A stretch of DNA of 64,000 nucleotides, taken from contig CP082230.1 of assembly GCA_019856515.1 (NCBI GenBank), positions 372,001 to 436,000 on the forward strand, given 5' to 3'. This stretch comes from Prolixibacteraceae bacterium. GTDB taxonomy: Bacteria; Bacteroidota; Bacteroidia; Bacteroidales; Prolixibacteraceae. Each line of letters starts with the position of its first letter. The stretch's first letter is position 1. A program made the position numbers and the translations under genes. This document shows, piece after piece, positions 29,701 to 39,216 of the stretch. Below the pieces are notes generated by a model, which saw only the letters and a program-made list of their open reading frames with translations, was not told the origin of the DNA and ran no database searches.

Positions 29701-30665
29701 TCTATCAAGGTGAGAATTCACAATCTGGTTATGGTGTAGGTCTTTCGTATGCAAAACGATTAATTGGATTGATGAATGGAACGATAAGTGTTCTGAATAC
29801 GAGTCCAATTGGTGCAAAATTTGAAGTAGCTGTCCCTTACGTTGAGGTCGAAGAGGAAAAAGATTGTGTTGTTGTGAGTAAGAACCAAGATGCTGAAGAT
29901 GTTCTCGGATCATCTATAATCTTATTGGTTGAGGAGGACCGTAATATGATTGAATATATTCAGAATATTCTTGGGAATACTTACAAGTTAATTATAGTAT
30001 CAAATGGAAATGAAGGATGGCATCATATCGTAAATAATTATGTCGATTTAGTGATTACAGATATTGAAATGTCATTGATGAATGATTCAGATTTATGTCT
30101 TAAAATAAAATCAAATTCTAGATATAGCCATATCCCTGTTTTAATCTTATCCGCAAAGGTAGATTATCAGAGTAAGGTCCTAGGGTTCGAAAATGGTGCA
30201 GATTTATATCTTTCAAAACCATTTGATGGTAGAGAAATCAAAGCAATGGTTCAGTCGTTGTTGAGAAATCGTAATTATATGAAAAAGGATTTAGGTATAG
30301 TAAATGAAACAAGTGAAAGTTTAGATTATAATAAATCGAATGATGTTGAATTTCAAGAAAAGATTACAATGATCATTCAAAACAATTTACACAACCCATA
30401 TTTAGATGCATCTTTTATTCAGTCAGAACTTAAAATGAGTCGATCCTCTCTTTACGTTAAGTTTAAGTCTGTTACAGGTAAAGGGGTGAGTGAGTTTATT
30501 CGTAATCAAAGAATTACACAAGCATCATCTCTCTTAAGGTATACAGATCAAACTGTTAGGGAAATATCATCGAAAGTAGGGTTTGAAAACCAAAGATATT
30601 TTAGTACCGTTTTTAAAGAGCAAGTAGGATGTACTCCGAGTAAATATAGATTACTAAAATCCTAA
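26763..30665 (+). CDS. Hybrid two-component system sensor-regulator
   Basis: This 1300-residue protein has the full architecture of polysaccharide-utilisation regulators. The parts are a signal peptide (about 1-20), two beta-propellers of Reg_prop repeats (about 25-690; for example LWIGTDNGLCCY and IWIGTDGGGLNVF), a Y_Y_Y domain (to about 750) and a membrane helix (about 757-780). HisKA follows with H818 in SHELRTPLT, then an HATPase (NLIVNAIKYSPE, DNGPGID, GYGVGLSYA), a receiver domain with D1100 in VITDIEM and Lys in LSKPF, and an AraC-type DNA-binding domain (about 1195-1300). It would bind a released oligosaccharide in the periplasm and activate nearby genes. All phosphorelay residues are intact. 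Its position before the large operon makes that operon the likely target. Confidence 0.96.
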   Translation: MKITFSFLIINLFFVLNCVANSTYNYVPITVKDGLPSNKVTSLLRDYKGLLWIGTDNGLCCYNGDQINYVRLKELDDIFPKLSSVKFVSESRDSTLWVGLKKHLLFLNKGDNSFKVISLTNQHGVLKSFCVNDSLICFGCTNGVFVYNKSVNRKPRFVPFPNKQVLHSMYGMSFTQSSNIVIASRKGVQQLDFKRKSIRSLIGQKKFKRYVPNRIVSLPNNEYLISTRSKGLFQLHNDGRLLPIECSSFTTSHYPLVLDMTRSKKKVWIATDGDGILVYDLYSKKLSSLKHTPGNSQSLVSNSIQDLFVDRYDNLFVGSVKSGISVVNKSNLVSYKEVVNGDNAGLSNSAILAVIEDSRYRNIWIGTDGGGLNVFNPTENKFIHVPELKDEKIGSICELKPGKLLVRMYRKSSRVFDIKEMKFDNNNLYPWLRKMRGNPTSTIVYIRDNKQRVWKLGRGVDVLDKNGHVSSLSRANGWKGRVDVRLYNVMRVNDYLYLGVGFGGAYHINFKNKRISPVLKNIALYKGKSINISRVIKQGERFWMSSNYGLLFYENNTLSRFDINGVDWESIRSVEKGDNNTLWVGTSTVLYHVDLKTKNVRYCGASEGASCYSYSLRGTCCSRDGNIYMGAGNGLVIIKKQDHSWCKERANATPFVNRIVVDGVKFKSFDSNLVELPWDNKSVKLSFSVNERSFFRRRRFMYSIDGYTDDKIPFDQTNLMLGHLPPGKYILSIWCDLPDGSWRESALKIKLNVNKPWWNHWLFILILGCSVCFVVTIIIRRNKEKNRLLMELDLEKKRKEDVTKMIKQKDAFLTNVSHELRTPLTLIYGPIRRMLREVEVTPVNFVEHLKKMDYQATKMKNMVDNVIEFQRLDSKGEVLSFSTLHIHFWLECLLDQFEDLIKTKNLSFHVDFPENKKIELDFDKLEVVISNLIVNAIKYSPERDTIDLAVLFKDQKIYFYVKDNGPGIDPNHLVHIFKPFYQGENSQSGYGVGLSYAKRLIGLMNGTISVLNTSPIGAKFEVAVPYVEVEEEKDCVVVSKNQDAEDVLGSSIILLVEEDRNMIEYIQNILGNTYKLIIVSNGNEGWHHIVNNYVDLVITDIEMSLMNDSDLCLKIKSNSRYSHIPVLILSAKVDYQSKVLGFENGADLYLSKPFDGREIKAMVQSLLRNRNYMKKDLGIVNETSESLDYNKSNDVEFQEKITMIIQNNLHNPYLDASFIQSELKMSRSSLYVKFKSVTGKGVSEFIRNQRITQASSLLRYTDQTVREISSKVGFENQRYFSTVFKEQVGCTPSKYRLLKS

Positions 30666-31406
30666 AATTACCTTTAAAGATTCGTATCGTCTGTATTACC
30701 TATAATGTTTTCATATTCTGAGAATTTACCTGTTTTAGTAACGAAAATTAGATCTTGATATCCCTATGTCATTTTATAGCATGATTAATGATCATGATAA
30801 AAGTATACTCTTCCCTTCATAGCTTTTTTACAACAACAAGTATTTGTTACAACTTATTGATTGTTTATAATACAATTCGAGTCATGACCGAATATGTTTA
30901 TATGCATATTATATAGATGATAATTACATCATTGAATTTGAAGTCAATATATCATACAATAGATGTATTTGAGACCAAATAACGTACTTCTGCTAGTATA
31001 ATGCTAGTTAGTAGTGTTTTGGATGATTATTGACATTGAGACTAAATTATACATATCTGGTAAAATTGGACATTATAGAACAATTGCAGAATTACTAATA
31101 ACAGAAAGCTATTCCGATCCTTGTAGTTTTATGATGATTGAAATTGATAGAAGATAAGTCGAGTTTGATCCATTGGAAATATAAACTAATAATGATCAGA
31201 TCTTGGAGTTCAAATTGTCTCAGGTCGTTGAAATTAATGTGTTATAATTAGATGGATTTAAACTTTCTACGATTCAGTACAAAGAAATGTCCTAATTCTT
31301 ATTAGTGTTAATTATATCGTTATTAATGTTATTAAGGTGTTAGACTCTGTGTTACCTTAGGGTTATCGTCTATTTTCAAGAATATGAAAAACTAAAACAA
31401 CTAACT
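30666..31406. other. 740-bp gene-free region before the sulfatase operon
   Basis: This is the longest gap inside the locus. It contains no long frame; the best short one is 31023-31157 (44 codons), which I do not call. It should hold the promoter and operator of the operon that starts at 31407, but no consensus TAnnTTTG box is visible, as would fit an activator-dependent promoter. TTGAGACCAAATAA (about 30969) and TTGAGACTAAATTA (about 31036) form a loose direct repeat some 67 bases apart. Confidence 0.5.
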
Positions 31407-33035
31407 ATGGACAAGAAAAGTTTACTGTTTATTTCGTCAGTATTGTTAGGAAGCTTTTTTACAGTTAATGCAAAGAAGAAAGAGCGAAAACCGAATATTC
31501 TTTTTATCATGTCAGATGACCATACCAGTCAAGCGATCGGTATTTATGGAGGTAGACTTGCTTCGTTAAACCCAACGCCAAATATTGATCGGATTGGAGA
31601 GGAAGGGATTGTTTTTGAAAATGCTTTTTGTACTAATTCTATTTGCTCACCTTCAAGAGCTTCTATAATGACGGGGCAGTATAGTCAAACAAATGGAGTG
31701 TTAGATTTAGTTGGACGTTTGAGTCCCGAAAATCAATATTTGCCTCAGGAGATGAAACGTAATGGTTATCAAACGGCAATTGTAGGTAAATGGCATTTAA
31801 GAGATAAACCAGAAGCTTTTGACTACTATAATGTGTTTCATGGTCAAGGTCGTTATTTCGACCCTGTACTTTATGAGAAAGGCAGTGATGAGAAAGTGTC
31901 AAAGAGGGATTGTGGTCTAATATGGATGAGAGTAGATTCTTTACCTGGGCACAAATATTATGGACACTCTTCGGATATCGTTACAGACCTGTCTTTGGAT
32001 TGGTTGGAGAATAAAAGAGATAAGAGTAGGCCTTTTATTCTAATGCATCATTTTAAAGCACCTCATGATCTGTTTGAGTTTAATCCAAAGTACAAAGATT
32101 ATCTAGCGGAAAAATTTATTCCAGAACCTGCAAGTATGTATTACGATAGTAATCATGGGTCAATTGCAACCAAAGGTGAAGTAGGAAAGCTTTTAGATAC
32201 AATTGGTTCAAGTGTTGGCAAACGGAATATAATCAGAAATATGGGGATGCATATGGAAATTGATTCTACTTTATCAGATCAAGAGTATAAGCATCAAGCA
32301 TATCAAGAATACTTAAAGAGGTATTTAAGATGTGTAAAAGGAGTAGACGACAATGTAAAACGTCTTTTAGATTACTTAGAGGTGAATGATTTATTGGATA
32401 ATACAATAATAATATATACAGGAGATCAGGGATTTAATTTAGGGGAACATGATTATATCGATAAGAGGTGGATGTATGAAGAATCTATGCGTATGCCATT
32501 CTTAGTCAGATATCCTAAAATAATTACTCCAAACACTAGAACTGATGCGATAATTAATAACACCGATTTTGCTCCGACTATTATTGATATTGCTGGAGGA
32601 GAGATCCCTGAAGAGATGCAAGGCCATAGTTTTAAAGAGATCTTAGAATCGGGAAAGGAACCTCAGAATTGGCAGCAAGAAACATATTATCGTTATTGGA
32701 TGCATATGGCACATAATCATGGAAATCCAGCCCATTTGGGTATCCGAACCAAGCGTTATAAGTTAATCTTGTTTTATGGAAAAGACTATACTGTAAGGGG
32801 AGGTATGAATCCTAATAAATATCAATTGATGACAAGACTTCAAACTCCTGTTGCTTGGGAACTCTATGATTTACAAGAAGACCCAATGGAGATGAATAAC
32901 TGTTATGATGATCCGAAATACCAAGAGGTAGTTGTACAACTGAAAGATCGTTTGAGGAATAAGCGTAAAGAGCTAAATGAAGAAGATGCAAAGTATCCAG
33001 AATTAGAAAGGATAATTGAGAATAACTGGAATTAA
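31407..33035 (+). CDS. S1 sulfatase, GlcNAc-6-sulfatase-like
   Basis: This 542-residue exported sulfatase (signal peptide about 1-22) has the S1 active-site motif C80-S-P-S-R84, whose Cys is turned into formylglycine by a maturase. Metal ligands include DD near 37-38 (MSDDHT) and GDQG in the C-terminal half (YTGDQGFNLGEHDYIDKRWMYEESMRMPFLVRYP, read in parts). The FDYYNVFHGQGRYFDP region and the GEHDYIDKRWMYEES block resemble N-acetylglucosamine-6-sulfatases and mucin-desulfating sulfatases. It is the first gene of the large operon. The precise target sulfate is not established. Confidence 0.92.
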   Translation: MDKKSLLFISSVLLGSFFTVNAKKKERKPNILFIMSDDHTSQAIGIYGGRLASLNPTPNIDRIGEEGIVFENAFCTNSICSPSRASIMTGQYSQTNGVLDLVGRLSPENQYLPQEMKRNGYQTAIVGKWHLRDKPEAFDYYNVFHGQGRYFDPVLYEKGSDEKVSKRDCGLIWMRVDSLPGHKYYGHSSDIVTDLSLDWLENKRDKSRPFILMHHFKAPHDLFEFNPKYKDYLAEKFIPEPASMYYDSNHGSIATKGEVGKLLDTIGSSVGKRNIIRNMGMHMEIDSTLSDQEYKHQAYQEYLKRYLRCVKGVDDNVKRLLDYLEVNDLLDNTIIIYTGDQGFNLGEHDYIDKRWMYEESMRMPFLVRYPKIITPNTRTDAIINNTDFAPTIIDIAGGEIPEEMQGHSFKEILESGKEPQNWQQETYYRYWMHMAHNHGNPAHLGIRTKRYKLILFYGKDYTVRGGMNPNKYQLMTRLQTPVAWELYDLQEDPMEMNNCYDDPKYQEVVVQLKDRLRNKRKELNEEDAKYPELERIIENNWN

Positions 33036-33110
33036 TAGTTGAAGATATTTGCAGTATAAAGTTTAAAAAAGTTCGGTTTCATAGTTGAATGAGTTCTCAC
33101 TAATTGAAAG

Positions 33111-35198
33111 ATGATGATTATGCAAAAGATTATTACTGTACTGTCTATTTATATTGTTTTATTATTTGCAATCAGTTGCAAATCTGTTTCACCTCCTAGG
33201 CCATTAATGCCAATCCCGACAGATGAGCAGTTAAAATGGCACGAATCAGAAAGAAATGCTTTCATTCATTTTGGTTTGAATACATTTAATGATATGGAGT
33301 GGGGTTATGGTGATACACCAAGTACAACATTTAATCCCATAAAATTAGATGCAGAGCAATGGGCTAAAACAATAAAGGCAGCTGGATTAAAAGGAGTTGT
33401 ATTGACCTGTAAACATCATGATGGGTTCTGTTTATGGCCATCAAGATATACGGAATATTCTGTAAAGAATTCTCCATGGAGGAATGGAAACGGTGATTTA
33501 GTAAAAGAAGTTTCAGATGCATGTAAGAAGTATGGGTTAACTTTTGGTGTTTATTTATCTCCATGGGATAGAAATAGTTCAGAATATGGAACTCCTGAAT
33601 ATATAGAATATTTTAGACGTCAGTTAACAGAATTGCTTACTAACTATGGCGAGATATCAGAAGTTTGGTTTGATGGTGCAAATGGTGGGACAGGTTGGTA
33701 TGGTGGTGCCAACGAAAAAAGATCGGTAGATAGAAGAACGTATTATGATTGGCCTACGACAATTCGTGATGTAATAAGAAAAAATCAGCCACACGCTTTA
33801 GTATTCAGTGATGCTGGTCCAGATATTCGTTGGTGTGGTAATGAAAAAGGAATAGCTGGAACAACAAATTGGTCAATGATAACTGCGAAAGATTATTATC
33901 CAGGGTGTGCTAAGCAAAAGGACCTTAATCGTGGTGAAGAAGATGGATCTGATTGGGTTCCTGCTGAAATAAATACCTCTGTGCGTCCAGGATGGTTTTA
34001 TCATAAATCAGAAGACCATAAAGTGAAAGGATTAACTCAACTTATCGATTACTATTATGAATCTGTTGGAAGGAATGGGACAGGACTTTTAAACTTTCCA
34101 GTCAATAGGAATGGACTAATAGATCCTATAGATTCAATAAATGTAGTAAAGTGGCAACAGCATTTAGATCAGGATTTTGCAAATAATTTAATAAAAGATG
34201 CGAAGGTGACTAGCTCTAATATTAGAGGAGGGGCCTCTAGGTACGATGTTACTCATGTTATTGATGATAATAAAGATAGTTATTGGGCTACAGATGATAG
34301 CGTGATTAAATCTCATATTGAGATTTGTTTCAGAGAAGAAATATCGTTTAATCGATTTCTAGTTCAAGAATATATCGCCTTAGGGCAACGAGTTAAATCT
34401 TTTAAGTTAGAATATGAGAAAAATGGGAAATGGATTCCAATAGCAAATGAAACGACGATTGGGTACAAAAGAATTCTTCGGTTTAAAACGGTTCGCGCTA
34501 CGAAGGTTCGTTTCTCAATTACAGATAGTCGTGCGTGTCCTACGATAAGTAACATTGCATTATATAAGGCTCCTAAAATACTTGTTGAACCAATGATTTC
34601 ACGTAATAAATTAGGTGAAGTTAAGGTCGAAGCTTTTGATCTAGAAATAGATGTTTTGTATTCAATAGATGGCTCAACGTTCAAGAAATACACCAACCCT
34701 TTTTTATTCGATCAAAAAGGATGTGTAGAAGCTTATGTATTTGATCGTGATAGTGGAAAAAAAAGTGACACCTCTTCTATCTATTTTGATATATGTAAGA
34801 CGAAATGGAAAATGTTGGAACCAATTCAATCAGCTAAATCTAATTTAATGTTCGATGGAAATCAACAAACTAGATTTATTCGTAAGGTGAATAAATTCCC
34901 ATATAAAATGACCTTCGATTTAGGTGAGCAATGTGCAATTAAAGGTTTCCGATATTTGCCAGATCAGTCTAGAAGAGCTAAGGGAATCATTTTTGATTAT
35001 TCATTTGATATATCTAAAGATGGAGAGTCATGGAAGAGAGTTTTGCATGGAGAGTTTTCAAATATAAAAAATAGCCCCATTTGGCAAACTAAAATATTTA
35101 AAGAACAAACTGCTAGGTATGTTCGGCTTGTAGCAGAAAGCAATGTGGCTGAAGATACTTTTGTTGGAGTTTCTGAATTTGATATTATAACTAAATAA
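33111..35198 (+). CDS. GH29 alpha-L-fucosidase with C-terminal F5/8C-like domain, lipoprotein (copy 2)
   Basis: This is a 695-residue protein with a lipoprotein signal (LLFAISC, C23), so it is membrane-anchored. The GH29 barrel covers about residues 35-350, with AFIHFGLNTF, CKHHDGFCLWPS and the nucleophile D188 in EVWFDGANGG. WFDGANG and the FIHFG form fit GH29 subfamily B, enzymes specific for alpha-1,3/1,4-linked branched fucose. A discoidin/F5/8C-like sugar-binding domain follows (about 355-485, SSNIRGGASRYDVTHVIDDNKDSYWAT), then a further beta domain and a second such domain (about 585-693). Three ATGs occur within 10 bases (33111, 33114, 33120); any could start. The gene ends 9 bases before the next. 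Confidence 0.93.
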   Translation: MMIMQKIITVLSIYIVLLFAISCKSVSPPRPLMPIPTDEQLKWHESERNAFIHFGLNTFNDMEWGYGDTPSTTFNPIKLDAEQWAKTIKAAGLKGVVLTCKHHDGFCLWPSRYTEYSVKNSPWRNGNGDLVKEVSDACKKYGLTFGVYLSPWDRNSSEYGTPEYIEYFRRQLTELLTNYGEISEVWFDGANGGTGWYGGANEKRSVDRRTYYDWPTTIRDVIRKNQPHALVFSDAGPDIRWCGNEKGIAGTTNWSMITAKDYYPGCAKQKDLNRGEEDGSDWVPAEINTSVRPGWFYHKSEDHKVKGLTQLIDYYYESVGRNGTGLLNFPVNRNGLIDPIDSINVVKWQQHLDQDFANNLIKDAKVTSSNIRGGASRYDVTHVIDDNKDSYWATDDSVIKSHIEICFREEISFNRFLVQEYIALGQRVKSFKLEYEKNGKWIPIANETTIGYKRILRFKTVRATKVRFSITDSRACPTISNIALYKAPKILVEPMISRNKLGEVKVEAFDLEIDVLYSIDGSTFKKYTNPFLFDQKGCVEAYVFDRDSGKKSDTSSIYFDICKTKWKMLEPIQSAKSNLMFDGNQQTRFIRKVNKFPYKMTFDLGEQCAIKGFRYLPDQSRRAKGIIFDYSFDISKDGESWKRVLHGEFSNIKNSPIWQTKIFKEQTARYVRLVAESNVAEDTFVGVSEFDIITK

Positions 35199-35207
35199 AC
35201 ACACAAA

Positions 35208-36710
35208 ATGAGAATTTTAACTAAACTAATGATTTCAGCTGTTGGTACTAGCGCGTTAGTATTTAATGCAGGTAACACAATGGCAAAAAAGAAACAAACA
35301 AAAGACCCAAATATTATCTTTATTCTAGCTGACGACCTTGGGTATGGCGATGTAAGTTGTTTAAACTCGAAGTCAAAGATCCAAACCCCTAATATAGATA
35401 AGCTTGCTAAAAGAGGTGTTACTTTTACTGATGCACATTCGAGTTCATCTGTATGTACACCTTCAAGGTATAGTGTTCTTACTGGTCGGTACGCGTGGAA
35501 AACTAGACTAAAAAGAGGTGTGTTAAATGGTTGCGATAAGTCACTGATGAAGAAGAATCGTATGACAGTGGCAGCATTATTAAAGAAAAAAGGCTACCAA
35601 ACTGCATGTATAGGGAAATGGCATTTAGGAATGGACTTTGCCACTACTGATGGAAAAAAGATAAATGCTAAGAATATAACAAACATAGATTATACTAAGG
35701 AGATAAAAAATGGACCTAATATGTTTGGATTTGATTATTACTATGGTATTTCTGGATCAATGGATATGGCTCCATACCTTATTGTAGAGAATAGTCGTTT
35801 TTTAGAGAAGCCAGATACTATCTATCGTAAAAGATGTGCTTATGGACGTCCTGGTCCAGCAATAAAAGGGAGAGGTCCAGAATGGTTTCTTCCAACGTTT
35901 ACAGATAAAGTTGTTTCACAAATACAATCGTATCAAGACAGTTCGAAGCCATTCTTTATTTACTTTCCACTAAATGCCCCTCATACGCCTGTAGCTCCAG
36001 GGAAAAAGTATAAGGGTAAAAGTCGTATTGGTGATTATGGTGACTTCGTAATGGAAGTAGATGATGTAATAGGAAGAGTCGTTCGCACTTTAAAAGAGCA
36101 AGGAATTTTAGATAATACATTAATCATTTTGACTAGTGATAATGGTCCTGAAACAATCTGTTATAGACGCTATCTTGATACAAATCATAATAGTTCAGGA
36201 TACCTTAAAGGTGTAAAACGAGACTTGTGGGAAGGTGGTCATCGTGTTCCATTTTTTGCACAATGGCCTCATAAGATTAAAGAAGGAATAAAAACAGATC
36301 AAACTATTTGTTTGGCAGACTTCTTTGAAACAGCTGCTGAAATTGTGGATGTGAAACATGACAAATCTCAAGGTGAAGATAGTTATTCATTCTTACCTCT
36401 ATTACAAGGAAAGAATAAAGAAGTTCGCCCGTACACAATTCACCACAGTGCAAGAGGAGACTTTGCAATTCGTAAAGGTCCATGGGTTTTTATTGAAAAA
36501 GGAAATGGCAACTCGAATAATACAAAAAATAGAGGAGCGATGGACTATTACAAAAAATTAGGCTATTCGATTGATCGTCTAGGTGGTTATCTGTATAACT
36601 TGGATAAAGATAGAAGAGAATTTAATGATGTTTCAGAGTCTAATGATAAGATCGTTAATGAACTAAATGAGTTACTACAAAACGCAAAGAAAGGATATGA
36701 AGCAAAATAA
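35208..36710 (+). CDS. S1 sulfatase, S1_15-like
   Basis: This 500-residue sulfatase has an unusual N-terminus with a weak signal peptide (about 1-25). The active-site motif is C83-T-P-S-R87 in SSVCTPSRYSVLTGRYAW. The first metal ligands are in ADDLGYGD and later ones in TSDNGPE. The CTPSRYSVLTGRYAWKTR block and the KGVKRDLWEGGHRVPFFAQWP segment fit the arylsulfatase/GalNAc-6-sulfatase-like branch (S1_15 type). Another gene of this type ends the operon (58717-60249). It overlaps the following GH3 gene by 14 bases. Confidence 0.9.
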   Translation: MRILTKLMISAVGTSALVFNAGNTMAKKKQTKDPNIIFILADDLGYGDVSCLNSKSKIQTPNIDKLAKRGVTFTDAHSSSSVCTPSRYSVLTGRYAWKTRLKRGVLNGCDKSLMKKNRMTVAALLKKKGYQTACIGKWHLGMDFATTDGKKINAKNITNIDYTKEIKNGPNMFGFDYYYGISGSMDMAPYLIVENSRFLEKPDTIYRKRCAYGRPGPAIKGRGPEWFLPTFTDKVVSQIQSYQDSSKPFFIYFPLNAPHTPVAPGKKYKGKSRIGDYGDFVMEVDDVIGRVVRTLKEQGILDNTLIILTSDNGPETICYRRYLDTNHNSSGYLKGVKRDLWEGGHRVPFFAQWPHKIKEGIKTDQTICLADFFETAAEIVDVKHDKSQGEDSYSFLPLLQGKNKEVRPYTIHHSARGDFAIRKGPWVFIEKGNGNSNNTKNRGAMDYYKKLGYSIDRLGGYLYNLDKDRREFNDVSESNDKIVNELNELLQNAKKGYEAK

Positions 36711-39216
36711 TTATACCATTAGTATTATTCTTTTATTCATTTCACTGGTGTCTTATGCTCAGCCGAATAAATTATCTGACCCAGAGTTGAATAGCCGAGT
36801 GGAGTCATTATTAAGTAAAATGACATTACAAGAAAAGGTATCTATGTGTCATGCTAACGGGAAATTTACGGTAAATGGAATAGATCGATTAGGTATTAGA
36901 GAAATGTGGCTTAGTGACGGACCTCATGGAGTACGAGAGCAAATAAATTTTCATAACTGGAAACCTGCTGGTTGGACAAATGACTTCTCTACTTATCTTC
37001 CTCCATTAACGACTTTGGCGGCTACATTTAATCCTAAAATGGCTGACTTGCATGGTCGGGTCTTAGGACTCGAAGCTAGAGATCGAGGAAAAGACATCAT
37101 TTTAGGCCCAGGGGTAAATATATTACGTAACCCTACATGTGGTCGTAACTTTGAATATATGGGAGAGGATCCACTTCTAGCTTCGAGTATTGTTGTGCCA
37201 GAGGTGATTGCAATACAAAAATGTGGAACAGCAGCTTGTGTTAAACATTTTGCATTGAATTCACAAGAATTGAATAGGCATGGAGTAAATGCAATTCCTA
37301 ATGAAAGAACATTAAGAGAGATTTATTTGCCTGCATTTAAAGCCGCTGTAAATGAAGGTGAAGTGTACTCTATAATGGGAGCTTATAATGAATTCAGGGG
37401 AACAAATTGTTGTCAAAGTAAGCATCTTGTCAAAGAGATACTTAAAGAGGAATGGGGTTTTCGTGGAGTGTTAATGACTGACTGGAATTGTGATATTAAT
37501 ACAAAATCGGCAGCTGTAAATGGATTGGATTTAGAAATGGGGACAAATGTGAAGAGCTATGACGATTATTTTCTTGCAACCCCGTTCCTAAACAAAGTAA
37601 AATCTGGCGAAATTGATGAAGAAGTTCTTAATGATAAGGTTCGTAGAATATTAAGATTACAACTTGCAATTGGAATGATGGACTCAATAAGGGTCCAAGG
37701 AGTTAGAAATACTCCTTTACATCAGGAAATTGCACAACGAATTACAGAAGAGGCAGTTGTACTTTTGAAAAATAAGGATGTGCTTCCATGGCCTAGTGAT
37801 GTAAAAAGTATTCTTGTTTTAGGGCCAAATGCAAATCGTCTACATGGGCATAGTGGTGGTAGCTCTAAAGTTAAATCAAAGTATGAGATTTCACCTTTAG
37901 AAGGATTAAAACGTTATTGTGGTAATGATATTGAGGTAAAGTATGTAAACACAGCTTCATCATCAGGTAATCATACTATTTGGGATGAGTATGTTGTTTC
38001 TGAAAATACAGCTGCTGGAGTGCCTGCATGGAGATTTAGTTTTTATAATTCATTAAAAAAAAGAGCATTAGCTAATGTGTGGGTAGGTACACCTAATTTT
38101 CAGTTTTCCGATTTAAATAAAATGGGTAGAACAATAATGATATCGAAAGAGATTGATTATTGTAGCTTAAAAGGATCAGTGAAGTCTCCTGTGACTGCAA
38201 CTTTTCCTCTTATGGTAAAATCATCTGGCCATATAAAAGTCAAGATCAATAATAAAGAAGTTTATAATGGTGTGTCATCAAAGGAATATTTGCCTATACC
38301 ATATGATTTTATAGAGGGTGATATATATGATGTTGAAATTCAAACAAATGAAATAAAAGAATTAAAGGTTGGATGGGATCTACCTAAAGAGGTGGATAAT
38401 GTAGACTATCTTTCTTTAGCAACGAAATATGATGCTGTAATCTATTTTGGTGGACTTTCACATGGTTTAGATAGAGAAGGTGAAGATCGTCCTAATATGA
38501 CATTACCAAATGGTCAAGATCAAATAATACAAAAGCTATTAAGTGTCAATCCTAATACAGTGGTATTTATGATCGGGGGATCTCCTGTTGAAATGCCATG
38601 GGTAAAACAGGCAAATGCCATTGTGTGGGGATGGTACGGAGGAATGCATGCTGGTGATGCTTATGCACGTATTCTATTTGGAGAAGTTAATCCTAGTGGA
38701 AGATTACCTTTTACAATTGCAAAAAAACTAGTTGACTACCCAGGTGTCGTGATGAATGATTATGATCCGATGTCTTGTGAGTATAAAGAGGGAATAAATG
38801 TTGGTTATAGATGGTTTTTGGATAGAAAAGACTCAGTAAATTTCTGGTTTGGTCAAGGTGAAAGCTATACAAGCTTTGAATACGATCATTTTAGGGTGAA
38901 CCAAAAAGAAGATGATAATATAGAATGTGAGTTCAAGGTATCTAATACTGGACGTATAGATGGTGCAACAGTTCCTCAAATCTATGTTCGAGATGTGAAA
39001 AGTAGTGTTGTGAGACCAATCCGAGAATTAAAGGGATTTAAGAAGGTATATCTCAATGCTGGAGAAGCTAAATGCGTTCGACTTATCATTCCCAAAAAAG
39101 ATTTGAGATTTTGGAATGAGGACATTAATGAATGGCAGTTTGAGAAAGGAAAGTATGAGTTCCAATTGGCAGAGAATGTGAATACGGTTGTCATAAAACG
39201 AACTATTAAGTTATGA
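36697..39216 (+). CDS. Secreted GH3 glycosidase with PA14-like insert
   Basis: I start at the ATG at 36697, which follows an AAAGGA motif and opens with a signal peptide (MKQNNYTISIILLFISLVSYAQ). A start at 36667 would add ten residues. The 839-residue protein has the GH3 TIM barrel with nucleophile D262 in VLMTDWNCD. The alpha/beta sandwich is interrupted by a beta-rich insert (about residues 420-570) resembling a PA14 domain, and a fibronectin III-like domain ends the protein. Most such enzymes are beta-glucosidases or beta-xylosidases; side-chain xylose or glucose is a possible target. It overlaps the next gene by ATGA at 39213-39216. Confidence 0.92.
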   Translation: MKQNNYTISIILLFISLVSYAQPNKLSDPELNSRVESLLSKMTLQEKVSMCHANGKFTVNGIDRLGIREMWLSDGPHGVREQINFHNWKPAGWTNDFSTYLPPLTTLAATFNPKMADLHGRVLGLEARDRGKDIILGPGVNILRNPTCGRNFEYMGEDPLLASSIVVPEVIAIQKCGTAACVKHFALNSQELNRHGVNAIPNERTLREIYLPAFKAAVNEGEVYSIMGAYNEFRGTNCCQSKHLVKEILKEEWGFRGVLMTDWNCDINTKSAAVNGLDLEMGTNVKSYDDYFLATPFLNKVKSGEIDEEVLNDKVRRILRLQLAIGMMDSIRVQGVRNTPLHQEIAQRITEEAVVLLKNKDVLPWPSDVKSILVLGPNANRLHGHSGGSSKVKSKYEISPLEGLKRYCGNDIEVKYVNTASSSGNHTIWDEYVVSENTAAGVPAWRFSFYNSLKKRALANVWVGTPNFQFSDLNKMGRTIMISKEIDYCSLKGSVKSPVTATFPLMVKSSGHIKVKINNKEVYNGVSSKEYLPIPYDFIEGDIYDVEIQTNEIKELKVGWDLPKEVDNVDYLSLATKYDAVIYFGGLSHGLDREGEDRPNMTLPNGQDQIIQKLLSVNPNTVVFMIGGSPVEMPWVKQANAIVWGWYGGMHAGDAYARILFGEVNPSGRLPFTIAKKLVDYPGVVMNDYDPMSCEYKEGINVGYRWFLDRKDSVNFWFGQGESYTSFEYDHFRVNQKEDDNIECEFKVSNTGRIDGATVPQIYVRDVKSSVVRPIRELKGFKKVYLNAGEAKCVRLIIPKKDLRFWNEDINEWQFEKGKYEFQLAENVNTVVIKRTIKL

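Noticed and set aside
31023..31157. A 44-codon open frame (MIIDIETKLYISGKIGHYR start) before the sulfatase operon
   Set aside because: Codon content looks plausible, but it has no clear ribosome site, is short, and shows no known family. Conservation would be needed to call it.
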